A stretch of DNA of 64,000 bases. Source: Desulfurococcales archaeon. GTDB lineage: Archaea > Thermoproteota > Thermoprotei_A > Sulfolobales > WAQK01. Under the pieces are notes generated by a model, which was not told the origin of the DNA, did no database searches, and saw nothing but the letters and a program-made list of their open reading frames with translations. Shown here one piece after another: positions 31,945 through 41,004 of this stretch (position 1 is the first letter of the stretch; each line of letters starts with the position of its first letter). The translations under genes were made by a program, and so were the position numbers. Location of the stretch: positions 62,001-126,000 of the forward strand of contig JALWQH010000043.1 of assembly GCA_027083135.1 (NCBI GenBank), written 5' to 3'.

Positions 31945-32197
31945 GTTTTTATTAGGGCTGCATGCCCACCCTAGCCTGAGGGCTGGGATAATGGGCGGCA
32001 AGCATGGGAAATACGCCTATGTGCAGAGGAGTGATGGATGGTATGTTAGGATACGCGTCATTAAGAGCAGGGCTGAGGATGATCCTGAGAGGTACGTTAT
32101 CCTGGGGCCTAAGGTTAGGGAACCCCCTATAACGTATCAGGTTATAAGGGAAGAGGAGCTGCCTGAGGAGATAGTCTACAAGTTATACCAGGTTTAA
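31937..32197 (+). CDS. Small conserved crenarchaeal protein (DUF5622-like)
   Basis: 86 aa; real start may be MGGKHGKYAYVQRSDGWYV. Confidence 0.5.
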   Translation: MDRFLLGLHAHPSLRAGIMGGKHGKYAYVQRSDGWYVRIRVIKSRAEDDPERYVILGPKVREPPITYQVIREEELPEEIVYKLYQV

Positions 32198-32203
32198 CAG
32201 CAT

Positions 32204-32875
32204 CTATATTTGAGGGCTCGTGGCATCCTGCCCGGCATTTATGCAGGGTTTTACATCAACTATGCATTTAGGCGGCACATACCCCACCAGGTAGACTGTG
32301 CTTGAAGCCCTGTAGATTTTATAGCCATTCATCCTCAAGCACTCTGCATCCACCTCGAGGTACATGGGCCTACCCTTATGCCTAGAGGCAGTCTCGCAGG
32401 CTGTCTCCATTGTCGGTGAGAGGTGCACGTAAAGCCTCTTCATGGATCTTAGGCCCTGGGTTAGAATCAAGTGTAGCCTGTTATCCGTGGTTCCATGGAA
32501 CAGCCGTTCAGCCAGGGTATCCTCAGGGTAGCTTATCTTCACTGGTACTGTGTGGCCGTATCTGGCCCTGATTAATCCTTCCTTCACCTCGAATCTACCC
32601 TTAGGATCCAGCAGTGCTACAGCTACCACATGGTCACGTGTCACCCATTGGTAGGCATCCCTGTTCCGCCACTTCTTCCTGATCGCCTCTACGAGTTCTT
32701 CTACGGGGATCCAGCCGCCGCTTCTTAGCTTGAGGCCTGCCTCACCCGGTATGTGTCTAAGGAGGGCTGACATGAGTTTGCTTAACCGTATCCTGCGGGC
32801 AGGGTCGAGGAGCAGTATGCATCCCCTGCCTCCGGATTCACTGTACCTGCCGCCACACTTATATATGGGCTTCAT
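32204..32875 (-). CDS. kptA: RNA 2'-phosphotransferase (Tpt1/KptA)
   Basis: 'RLSKLMSALLRHIPGEAGLKLRSGGWIPVEELV', 'LFHGTTDNRLHLILTQGLRSMKRLYVHLSP'. Confidence 0.93.
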   Translation of the reverse strand: MKPIYKCGGRYSESGGRGCILLLDPARRIRLSKLMSALLRHIPGEAGLKLRSGGWIPVEELVEAIRKKWRNRDAYQWVTRDHVVAVALLDPKGRFEVKEGLIRARYGHTVPVKISYPEDTLAERLFHGTTDNRLHLILTQGLRSMKRLYVHLSPTMETACETASRHKGRPMYLEVDAECLRMNGYKIYRASSTVYLVGYVPPKCIVDVKPCINAGQDATSPQI

Positions 32876-32981
32876 AGCCTGCCTCTCCTTCCACCGATAA
32901 TGCGTGGAAGATCCCGTAATAATTAATGATCATAGGCGGGAATTTTTATTAGGATCTGTAAGGCTACTTGGTTTCGGCGAT

Positions 32982-33088
32982 GGGCCCGTAGCTCAGCCTG
33001 GTAGAGCGGCGGGCTCTTAACCCGTAGGCCAGGCTAAGCCTAGGCTCCTGGGCGGAGGTCCCGGGTTCAAATCCCGGCGGGCCCGCCA
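32982..33088 (+). tRNA. tRNA-Lys(CTT), CCA encoded, intron ~33026-33055 (+/-3 nt)
   Basis: GGGCCCG/CGGGCCC acceptor, D-arm GCTC..GAGC, loop CTCTTAA, CCGGG-TTCAAAT-CCCGG T-arm; removing 30 nt between CCCGT and AGGTC gives a canonical 74-nt tRNA. Confidence 0.93.
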
Positions 33089-33153
33089 CACCCCTAAGCA
33101 TAGTCTCCTAAAGCCTAGGAGCCCTGTATACCCTTCTTCTCCAAGCAGCATCA

Positions 33154-33966
33154 ATGCAAGGCAGATTAGGAGGATCAGGCAGAATAGTTGGATGGGAACG
33201 AGTGTTGCTGAGAATACATGGCGATCTATGGATCGTGCCAGGCTATCCTGCACTATATGTGCCGAGCCTTAGATACATAGTGGTAGCTGATCTCCACTTA
33301 GGCTTCGAGGAGGAGATGGCGCAGAGAGGAGTATATCTCCCTAGAATCCAGCTGAACAAGCTTATCTCAATGCTCGAGGAGCTTCTAGACATGCTTGGAT
33401 CAAAGGTTGAAGGAATAATTATAGATGGAGATGTTAAGCACAGTTTCTCTAGGCTGACTAGGCAGGAGAGAGAGGAGGTGGATGAGCTCCTATCTTTCCT
33501 CAAGCGCCGCGGCTTGAAGGTGGAGGTGGTTAGAGGCAACCATGATAATTATCTTCCAATAGTGGCGGGTAGGTATGGAGTGGAACTTAAGGAAAGCATA
33601 ACTCACCTAGGCGTAATGTTCACGCATGGCCACAAGTACGTTGAGCCTCCAGGTCCAGGCGGAGCAATTGTTATAGGCCATGAGCATCCAGTGCTGGTTA
33701 TAAGGGACTCCATGGGATCCATTGTACGGCTTCCATGCTTCCTAGACGTGCCTCTAGATACTGGGGGTAGGCTGATAGTCATGCCTGCCGCAGGCCCTTA
33801 TCAGTCAGGGAACCCTGTAAGCATGGCACGCTCACAGTACCTCTCCCCGATAATCAGGAGGCACGGCCTAGTAGAGCATGCTAGGCCCTATGTTGTAGAC
33901 AAGGATATAGGTGTGCTTGAATTCCCCTCCCTGGGAGCCATGGCCGATCTCCTGGAGGCAGGTTAG
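33154..33966 (+). CDS. Metallophosphoesterase
   Basis: 'YIVVADLHLGFEEEMAQRG', 'IIIDGDVKH', 'VVRGNHDNYL', 'MFTHGHKY', 'VIGHEHP'; N-terminal start uncertain. Confidence 0.88.
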   Translation: MQGRLGGSGRIVGWERVLLRIHGDLWIVPGYPALYVPSLRYIVVADLHLGFEEEMAQRGVYLPRIQLNKLISMLEELLDMLGSKVEGIIIDGDVKHSFSRLTRQEREEVDELLSFLKRRGLKVEVVRGNHDNYLPIVAGRYGVELKESITHLGVMFTHGHKYVEPPGPGGAIVIGHEHPVLVIRDSMGSIVRLPCFLDVPLDTGGRLIVMPAAGPYQSGNPVSMARSQYLSPIIRRHGLVEHARPYVVDKDIGVLEFPSLGAMADLLEAG

Positions 33967-34053
33967 AGAGCCATGGCTTCGTGGACAGCATGCTGATAAA
34001 AGCATTTTTATATTGTCCTCATAATGCCCTTATAAGGCGGAGGATGAGTCCTT

Positions 34054-34611
34054 ATGCCTGCCAGGCCCACCTACCGAATAGAGAACATTGTTGCCACAGT
34101 GTCACTCGACCAAACGCTCGACCTATACGCTATTGAGAGGAACGTCGAGAACGTCGAGTATAATCCAGACCAGTTTCCAGGACTGATCTTCAGGCTTGAG
34201 ACGCCTAAGGTGACAGCCCTGATCTTCAAGTCGGGTAAAATGGTTGTCACAGGGGCTAAGAGCACCGAGGAGCTTATACGGGCTGTTAAGAGGATCATCA
34301 GGACTCTTAGAAGACACGGCATACTCATAACAGGCCGCCCTAAAATACAGATACAGAACATTGTCGCGTCGGCTAACCTCAACGTGGAGGTCAACTTGGA
34401 GAAGGCGGCCTTCCTCCTCGAGGACAACATGTATGAGCCTGAGCAGTTCCCAGGCCTCATATATAGGATGAGCCAGCCACGCGTAGTCCTACTGATCTTC
34501 AGCAGCGGTAAGATGGTTATAACGGGGGCTAAGAGGGAGGAGGAAGTGGAGGAGGCAGTATTCAATATTTACCGCAGGCTCAGGGATCTAGGATGCATTA
34601 GGGAGTACTAG
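34054..34611 (+). CDS. tbp: TATA-box-binding protein
   Basis: Two direct repeats '[16 protein letters not shown].../[16 protein letters not shown]...' with '[29 protein letters not shown]'. Confidence 0.98.
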   Translation: MPARPTYRIENIVATVSLDQTLDLYAIERNVENVEYNPDQFPGLIFRLETPKVTALIFKSGKMVVTGAKSTEELIRAVKRIIRTLRRHGILITGRPKIQIQNIVASANLNVEVNLEKAAFLLEDNMYEPEQFPGLIYRMSQPRVVLLIFSSGKMVITGAKREEEVEEAVFNIYRRLRDLGCIREY

Positions 34612-34652
34612 TTTGTTTTGAGGCCCACGGCCTCCCCTAATCTTTCTAAGGA

Positions 34653-34712
34653 ATGCTCAGAGTGAGACTAGGGTCGTCACTAATCCCTGGCTGCCCACGT
34701 CATCATCGCATC
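34653..34712 (-). ncRNA. Candidate C/D-box sRNA
   Basis: Minus strand: GATGC-g-ATGATGA (C, 34700-34706) ... GTGACGA (C', 34674-34680) - 13 nt - CTGA (D, 34657-34660) - GCATT; 5-bp terminal stem; TATA-like ATTATTTTA near 34736-34746; D' box degenerate. Confidence 0.5.
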
Positions 34713-34795
34713 AGGCAGCCTATTGTAGGCGTGGAGTAAAATAATCTTCCCGTATAACAGCTAGCTTTGAGCAGTATTGAAGGGTGATGTAAGCG

Positions 34796-35224
34796 ATGCT
34801 AGTGGAGGGAACTATCGTGATGATGGATCTAGACAGGTTTGAAGAGATGACCGTGGAGAGAGGGTGGGATGAGTATAAGCCTAACATTGTGACAGGAACC
34901 CTCACAATGCTTGTGGAGCGCCTGGCATCCAGGTGGGGGGCGGTTGTCCTCTACGGGTTAGATAGGGTTAGGGGGACTGAAGAGGCTGTGCTCGAGGTGC
35001 CTGGAGTAGAGCCAAGAATGCTTGAAGAAGATCTCCGTGAAATCTACTGGGAGATTAGGAGGCTTGGAGCATGTATAACCATTGTAGCGGTAAAGGGCTT
35101 CATAGGGGGCCGTGCACCCGGCGATAGGAGAAGCGCCTATGAGGGAAGCAGCGATAGGAGAAGAGCTAAAAGAATCCTCAGCTCACTGAAGAGAAGAGGG
35201 GGATGCAGGATCTATGTCGAGTAG
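34796..35224 (+). CDS. Hypothetical protein, possible palm/GGDEF-like (GTP cyclohydrolase III-like) fold
   Basis: 'TIVMMDLDRFEEMTVERGWDEYKPNIVTGTLT'; distant resemblance only. Confidence 0.4.
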   Translation: MLVEGTIVMMDLDRFEEMTVERGWDEYKPNIVTGTLTMLVERLASRWGAVVLYGLDRVRGTEEAVLEVPGVEPRMLEEDLREIYWEIRRLGACITIVAVKGFIGGRAPGDRRSAYEGSSDRRRAKRILSSLKRRGGCRIYVE

Positions 35225-35732
35225 AAGGGAGAAAGCTGGAATAGTGGTATTTATCATAGGCATAATGCTGCTGCTCACAGGGCTGGCACTTGGAATAGCG
35301 TTAACCACAGGCGCATTCGCGCAGGAAATGAGATACGGATATAGCTATGCAGGCATCCTAACCGGAAAACAGGTAACCCTCCCCAAAGAGATGCCTGAGG
35401 ATATAAGTGAGGGGGAGACAGGCAGAGGGCTCATAGAGGCAGCACTAGTTAATGGAAGCGCAGTGGTAGCATTCAAGTATGATAACCGGACCAGAATAGT
35501 TGCCCTAAGCAGCGGTGAGAATAAGACCCTGGAGGTTTTCGGCATATGGAGAATATCATTTGCACCCCTCAATTATACAGGCTCCCCCAGAATAACATTG
35601 AAGTACACGCTCTTCGTGGAGACCTATCCACCCTACCTATACATAGTTGACGCGGCTGTAGCTGTTCTAGGAGCAGCATTAGCGGCTTCAGGTATGCCTC
35701 AGATAGTGAGAAGGCTTTCAAGGAGATATTAG
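35214..35732 (+). CDS. Membrane-anchored hypothetical protein
   Basis: 172 aa with TM segments at both ends. Confidence 0.5.
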   Translation: MSSRREKAGIVVFIIGIMLLLTGLALGIALTTGAFAQEMRYGYSYAGILTGKQVTLPKEMPEDISEGETGRGLIEAALVNGSAVVAFKYDNRTRIVALSSGENKTLEVFGIWRISFAPLNYTGSPRITLKYTLFVETYPPYLYIVDAAVAVLGAALAASGMPQIVRRLSRRY

Positions 35733-36727
35733 AGAGGCATCCCTATCAGTATTCCATCCTTATCCCTGATTATCCTCACTGGAACCCTATCCCCCGGCTC
35801 CAAGCCTCTGGAGCCAACTATTGTGACGAGCACGCGTTTCTTATAGGAGCCTATCATCTCCCCCCTCATCCATCCTGGAAGAACAACCTCGACTCTCACC
35901 TTATCCCCCCTCCTAAGAGACACAGGATATCTGGGAGCACTGCGGAAACCGAAATCCTCGGGCCTAGGCCTCAGAGACACTCCTACACGTCTCTCCAGCC
36001 TCTCCAGCCACTCGTAGAATTCATCCCACCCCACCTCCCTCACGCCTGGAGGCTTCCGGCCATACTTGTGTGCCACGTATTTCTGAATGCCGAAGGGAGG
36101 CCATTTCCTACCAGCACCTATCCTAAGCCCCCATTCAATGATCCTAGGTATCTCATCATCATTTAGTCCTGGAAGCCATAGCGGAGCAATGTGGAGATCA
36201 ATGCTTGTCTCCCTTGCAACATATTCTGCAGCCTCAACCACCCTCTCAACATTAAACCACCTTACTCCAGCTAATCTGCGGGCAAGCTCGGGGTTAAGAG
36301 CGTCAATGCTCAGGTTAATCCTATCCAGCCCCGCCTCCTCAAGCCTGTCTACAAGCCTCCTAGTTAGAAGGTACCCCCTAGTCTCCAAGGCTACGCTGCG
36401 GATGCTTCTAAGCCTTTTAAGCCCATCCACAAGCTCCACGATCCATGGGTATGTTAGAGGCTCCCCCACCCCATCGATAAGAGCCTCAACGCTTCCCTTA
36501 ATTGACGCTACCCTTCCAGCCCACTCCACAAGCTGTTCAGGCTCCCTTACAATGTATTCTGAGACTCTACGCTTAGAGTAGGGGCCTGCATCCACACTGC
36601 AGAAAACACAGTTTAAGCCGCATATACTGGTAGGTCTAACCTGGATCACACTTGTACCACGGTCAATGACTCCGAAGGCTATATGCCCTATGAGGGGTAG
36701 AGGGGGGTTAACGAAGACCACGCGCAA
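35729..36727 (-). CDS. Radical SAM protein
   Basis: 'CGLNCVFCSVDAGPYSKRR' (CxxxCxxC-like), 'INLSIDAL'. Confidence 0.85.
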   Translation of the reverse strand: MRVVFVNPPLPLIGHIAFGVIDRGTSVIQVRPTSICGLNCVFCSVDAGPYSKRRVSEYIVREPEQLVEWAGRVASIKGSVEALIDGVGEPLTYPWIVELVDGLKRLRSIRSVALETRGYLLTRRLVDRLEEAGLDRINLSIDALNPELARRLAGVRWFNVERVVEAAEYVARETSIDLHIAPLWLPGLNDDEIPRIIEWGLRIGAGRKWPPFGIQKYVAHKYGRKPPGVREVGWDEFYEWLERLERRVGVSLRPRPEDFGFRSAPRYPVSLRRGDKVRVEVVLPGWMRGEMIGSYKKRVLVTIVGSRGLEPGDRVPVRIIRDKDGILIGMPL

Positions 36728-36847
36728 AACACTATCCCAAGCCTAGGGCGTAGCATTGAGGGTAATGAGGCTTTACATCCAGGCACACTGATAGGTCAGC
36801 GTAATACTATTCGTCTAACATGAATAAGTCTTCACTCTCTATTAGCA

Positions 36848-36868
36848 TCAGTAATGCATTATTACTGA
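36848..36868. promoter_or_regulatory. 8-bp perfect palindromic operator candidate upstream of the dpp operon
   Basis: TCAGTAAT-gcatt-ATTACTGA, 15 bp upstream of TTTTAAAT (36883-36890). Confidence 0.5.
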
Positions 36869-36953
36869 CATATAATCGCTAGTTTTAAATAAGCCTATAT
36901 AGAAGGCTGTTGTGACTAATATATAGCTAAAGTGAAATGGAGGTAGATGTTGG

Positions 36954-39773
36954 ATGAAACCCTTTAAAATACTAGTTGCTGCCCTGATAATGGGCTTAAT
37001 GCTCGCCACACCCCTACTAGCACTCTCAGCGCACGCTCAGGGCACCCTGAGAGGCCCACCAACAGACCAGATAACCGTTGAAGTGAGAACCTCGCAGGAG
37101 ACAGGAGTCTACGACGTCATAAATGGGAAGATAGACATATTCCTATGGTCAGTGCTGCCAAAGATGATAAAAGGCCTGTCAGCCGATCAGCTCTCCAAGC
37201 TACGCCTCTACAAGACAGCCAACGTGTATCTAAGCCTAGTATTCAACCCTGTTGAAAACGTATATGTCAATGGGAAGCTGTTACCAGGCCTGGTGAACGA
37301 TACCAGCGGGGTCATCCACTTCAACCCCTTCGCCCTAAGAAAAGTCAGATTCGCCATGAACTTCCTGCTGGATAGGAAGCTGATAGTAGACAAGATCCTT
37401 GACGGTGGAGGACAGCCCATGTACACCATGATACAGCCCAGCAGCGGCTCATATAGATATATAGAGGACCTTGTCAGCCAGTTCGGCTTCACGCCTGAAG
37501 GAGACAAGCAGAAAGCTTCAAGCATGGCTATGGAAGCCATGCAGAATGCCGCCAATGTGCTAGCCCAGTACGGCTACAAACTAGAACTCAAGACTGATTC
37601 AAGCGGCCACAAGTGGTGGTACTTTAACGGCCAGCCAGTCACAGTAAAGTTCTTTATAAGAGTAGAGGATGAGAGGAAGGATGAAGGCATACAGATATCC
37701 AAGTGGATAGAGGACTACTTCTACATTAAAGTAGACCAGGAGATCAGGGACAGAAAGACCTGCATCTACACAGTCTACCTAACCAACCCTGCCGACTATA
37801 AGTGGAACATCTATACTGAAGGATGGATAAGCATGAGCGAGAACCCGCCAAGCGAGGACAAGTGGGCTGCAGCCCAGTTCTATGCCCCCTGGCTAGGATG
37901 GATGCCTGGACTACAGGTGGGAGGCTGGTGGCAGTATGAGAATAAGACCATAGATGAAGTATCCATGAAGATCATACAGGGCAGGGTTAAGAGCGTCGAC
38001 GAGTTCTGGAAGCTCTTCAAAGAGACAGTCAAACTGGGAGTAGAGGAGAGTGTAAGAGTAGGCGTAGCTGAGGAGTGGCAGTACTACCTTGCAAACAAGG
38101 CTAGAGTAGTGCAGATAGTGCCCGGCATTATCACAGGCCTATCCAACGCCTGGTGGGGTAGGACTCTAGTCACAGTTGACGGTAAGGCCAAGGTAGCGGA
38201 GTTCAGCGCCCAGGGAGCCCTCTTCATGAGCGAGTGGAACCCTGTACTAGGATTCACCGACGAATACAGCATGCTGCTGTGGAGTGTTATAAGAGACTAC
38301 GGCATGTATACTGATCCAAGCACAGGCAACTACATACCTGTGAGGACAACATACAAGATAGCTGAGAAGAAGTACCATCTGGATGAGAAGGGCAACATTG
38401 TAGGAGACCTTAACGTGCCAACCACGGCCATGATCTACAACAGCACCACTAAGAGCTGGGAGAACGTGCCTAAAGGAACAAAGGCTGCTGTAGAGGTGAT
38501 CTACAACTATAAGTTCAGCAACTGGCATGACGGACATCCAATGACCATGGCGGATGTACTGTACGAGTTTGCATTCATGTGGGAGTGGACGAAGAAAGAT
38601 GGACCCAACGATCCACTATATGATAGCCACTATGCCAGCCAGGTGCTACCCACAGTTGAGACATTCAAGGGCATACAGGTGATCAATGATACAGCAATAG
38701 CAGTATACGGCGATTACGTTGATCCTGTCATGGACTCCGTCACCGCGGCATGGTATGATGTGTGGCCAACCATACCATGGCAGGAGTATGAGGCAATGGT
38801 CTACTGTATAGTCAATAAGGGTCCTGAAACAGGCACTAAATATGCCTGGGAGACCAGGGAGAGCCTAGGCCTCAAGGGCATAGACATGATAGCCCCAGAC
38901 GACTCCAAAGACATAGCTGCAGCCTACGCTATACTATACTCAAAGAGATATGTGCCCAAGCCTCTCCAGCCTTACGTCTCACCCAGCGAGGCTGCTAAGG
39001 GCTACCTAGCAGGCATAAACTTCATCAAGAACCATGGCCATGCAGTAATAAGCAACGGGCCATTCGTCCTAGAGGAGTACATACCTGCCGCTAAGAGGCT
39101 GATACTGAAGGCTTTCAGAGATCCGACATATCCATTCGAGCCCAACTACTGGCTGAGAAAACTGAACGTGGCCAAGATAAGGATAGATAGCGTAGAAGCG
39201 CCTGAAACCATAGATGCAGGCAGCAGCATACCTGTAACCATAAAGATGACCACGGTGACACTGTATCCGAAGCACAGCGAAGAGCCTACGCAGAAAGGCT
39301 ACATAGAGGTTGTCCTTAAAGGACCTAAGGGCACCATTTACACAGCTGAAGCCACGATGAAGAGTCCTGGAACATGGACGGCTACCATACCGGGAGACGC
39401 GACGAAGGGGCTTGACGGAACCTATACAATCGAGATTCATGCAAGCCTAGTTAAGGGAGGAATACCGAGTGTAAGTAGTCTAAGCATAATAATAGCCGGA
39501 GTAACCACAACCACTACAACCTCAACGACCACGACTACAACCACTACAACCACTAAGACGACTACGACGACTGCTCCACCGCCAACAGCGCCAGGCATAT
39601 ACACTGTTACTAAGACAGCTACAGTGACTCATACTGTAGCAAAGCCCACCACCCTGACGCATACAGCCTTCCAGACAGTCTATAAGACCAGCACTGCGGT
39701 CATAGCAGTATTCATAGTAGTAGTGATAATAGTGGGCTTCGCAGCCTTCATCATAGGCAAACGTACAGCGTGA
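36954..39773 (+). CDS. Peptide ABC transporter substrate-binding protein, membrane-anchored via Thr-rich linker
   Basis: 939 aa, signal peptide, SBP_bac_5-type sequence ('VIYNYKFSNWHDGHPMTMADVLYEFAF'), poly-Thr then C-terminal TM. Confidence 0.88.
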   Translation: MKPFKILVAALIMGLMLATPLLALSAHAQGTLRGPPTDQITVEVRTSQETGVYDVINGKIDIFLWSVLPKMIKGLSADQLSKLRLYKTANVYLSLVFNPVENVYVNGKLLPGLVNDTSGVIHFNPFALRKVRFAMNFLLDRKLIVDKILDGGGQPMYTMIQPSSGSYRYIEDLVSQFGFTPEGDKQKASSMAMEAMQNAANVLAQYGYKLELKTDSSGHKWWYFNGQPVTVKFFIRVEDERKDEGIQISKWIEDYFYIKVDQEIRDRKTCIYTVYLTNPADYKWNIYTEGWISMSENPPSEDKWAAAQFYAPWLGWMPGLQVGGWWQYENKTIDEVSMKIIQGRVKSVDEFWKLFKETVKLGVEESVRVGVAEEWQYYLANKARVVQIVPGIITGLSNAWWGRTLVTVDGKAKVAEFSAQGALFMSEWNPVLGFTDEYSMLLWSVIRDYGMYTDPSTGNYIPVRTTYKIAEKKYHLDEKGNIVGDLNVPTTAMIYNSTTKSWENVPKGTKAAVEVIYNYKFSNWHDGHPMTMADVLYEFAFMWEWTKKDGPNDPLYDSHYASQVLPTVETFKGIQVINDTAIAVYGDYVDPVMDSVTAAWYDVWPTIPWQEYEAMVYCIVNKGPETGTKYAWETRESLGLKGIDMIAPDDSKDIAAAYAILYSKRYVPKPLQPYVSPSEAAKGYLAGINFIKNHGHAVISNGPFVLEEYIPAAKRLILKAFRDPTYPFEPNYWLRKLNVAKIRIDSVEAPETIDAGSSIPVTIKMTTVTLYPKHSEEPTQKGYIEVVLKGPKGTIYTAEATMKSPGTWTATIPGDATKGLDGTYTIEIHASLVKGGIPSVSSLSIIIAGVTTTTTTSTTTTTTTTTTKTTTTTAPPPTAPGIYTVTKTATVTHTVAKPTTLTHTAFQTVYKTSTAVIAVFIVVVIIVGFAAFIIGKRTA
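39503..39578 (+). repeat. Low-complexity ACN repeat encoding poly-Thr linker
   Basis: 'TTTTTSTTTTTTTTTTKTTTTT'. Confidence 0.85.
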
Positions 39774-39867
39774 TTGTAAACATACAACCCTAGATTTTTA
39801 TTTTTAACTTCGAGCAGTATATTTATATTAAATGTTTCTTTGAAGTGGAAGTGCCTTCACCCTGCCC

Positions 39868-40992
39868 GTGATTTATAAAATTTTTAAGGCCCAGGTACTA
39901 GAAATTATAGAGGCTCATTGCCCATTAAAAAGGTGGAGCATCATGGGCTTAGCCAGATTCGCAAGCGTCCAGATAATTAATGCGTTGATAGTGCTACTAG
40001 TGGTTCTCTTCATAGTAACAGCCTTATTCACAAACCTGGCAGACCAGGAGAAGAAGGCTGCTATAGAGGAAGCTGTAGCCCAGATGAAGCCTCCCGCCTC
40101 GCTCAAAACTAAGGCCGAGATACAGAAGTGGAAGGAGGAGCAGAAGCAAATACTCTATGAGAGGGAGGGCCTCACAAAGCCCTACTGGCAGAGGGTATTC
40201 GGCTACATGGTTGACGCCCTAGAACTAAACTTCGGTGAAGCCAACCACATGGCATCATTCAAAACCCAGTCTAAGAAGGTCAGCAGAATAATACTTGAAG
40301 CACTTCCAAACACGATAATACTGTTCACAACAGCCACACTGATAGTCATAGCTATAGGAATATACCTGGGAATGAAGGCTGCAAGGGCTGCAGGCAAACT
40401 GCTTGACAGGACCATATCCTTCCTAGCAATGCTCTCGGCAAGCCTGCCCATGTGGTGGGTGGGGATGCTGATGCTGCTGCTCTTCAGCTACAAGCTGAAC
40501 TGGTTCCCATCCAATGCAATAGATGTCTATGTGGCTATAAGGCATGCCTCAAACATATTGGTAGAGCTTAAGGACTGGATATATTATATGACTCTGCCGC
40601 TAATCACGGTGGTTCTAGTATCATTTGGAGGATTCGCCTATGTCACCAGAAATATAGTGTTAGGTGTTATGAACGAGGACTTCGTTATGGCTGCAAGGGC
40701 TAAGGGCCTGCCTGAAAGGAAGGTGATCTACGGCCACGTGCTCCGCACTGCTAGTCCACCCATAGTAACCATGAGTGCTTTGAGCATCATAGGGTCTCTT
40801 GGAGGAGCAATAATAACTGAGACCGTGTTCGGCTGGCCAGGCATGGGCAGGGTATACTGGGTAGCAATACAGGAGAACGAGACAGCGGTCATCCTAGGCG
40901 AAACCTTCGTGACGGTCTTTCTCTTCGTCGCAACCATAGCGCTGCTGAACTTCATATACGGGCTGCTGGATCCGAGAGTAAAGGTAGGGTAG
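39868..40992 (+). CDS. Peptide ABC transporter permease (DppB-like)
   Basis: 'DFVMAARAKGLPERKVIYGHVLRTASPPIV...GGAIITETVFGWPGMGR'; true start probably at MGLARFASVQ. Confidence 0.9.
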   Translation: MIYKIFKAQVLEIIEAHCPLKRWSIMGLARFASVQIINALIVLLVVLFIVTALFTNLADQEKKAAIEEAVAQMKPPASLKTKAEIQKWKEEQKQILYEREGLTKPYWQRVFGYMVDALELNFGEANHMASFKTQSKKVSRIILEALPNTIILFTTATLIVIAIGIYLGMKAARAAGKLLDRTISFLAMLSASLPMWWVGMLMLLLFSYKLNWFPSNAIDVYVAIRHASNILVELKDWIYYMTLPLITVVLVSFGGFAYVTRNIVLGVMNEDFVMAARAKGLPERKVIYGHVLRTASPPIVTMSALSIIGSLGGAIITETVFGWPGMGRVYWVAIQENETAVILGETFVTVFLFVATIALLNFIYGLLDPRVKVG

Positions 40993-41004
40993 AGGTGAGC
41001 CAGG

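Noticed and set aside
33017-33253. 78-aa minus ORF over the tRNA
   Set aside because: Overlaps the tRNA-Lys gene; 'RRDLNPGPPP' is the classic antisense-tRNA translation artefact.
39503-39578. Tandem repeat as CRISPR or satellite
   Set aside because: It is in-frame ACN codons encoding a Thr-rich linker of the binding protein.
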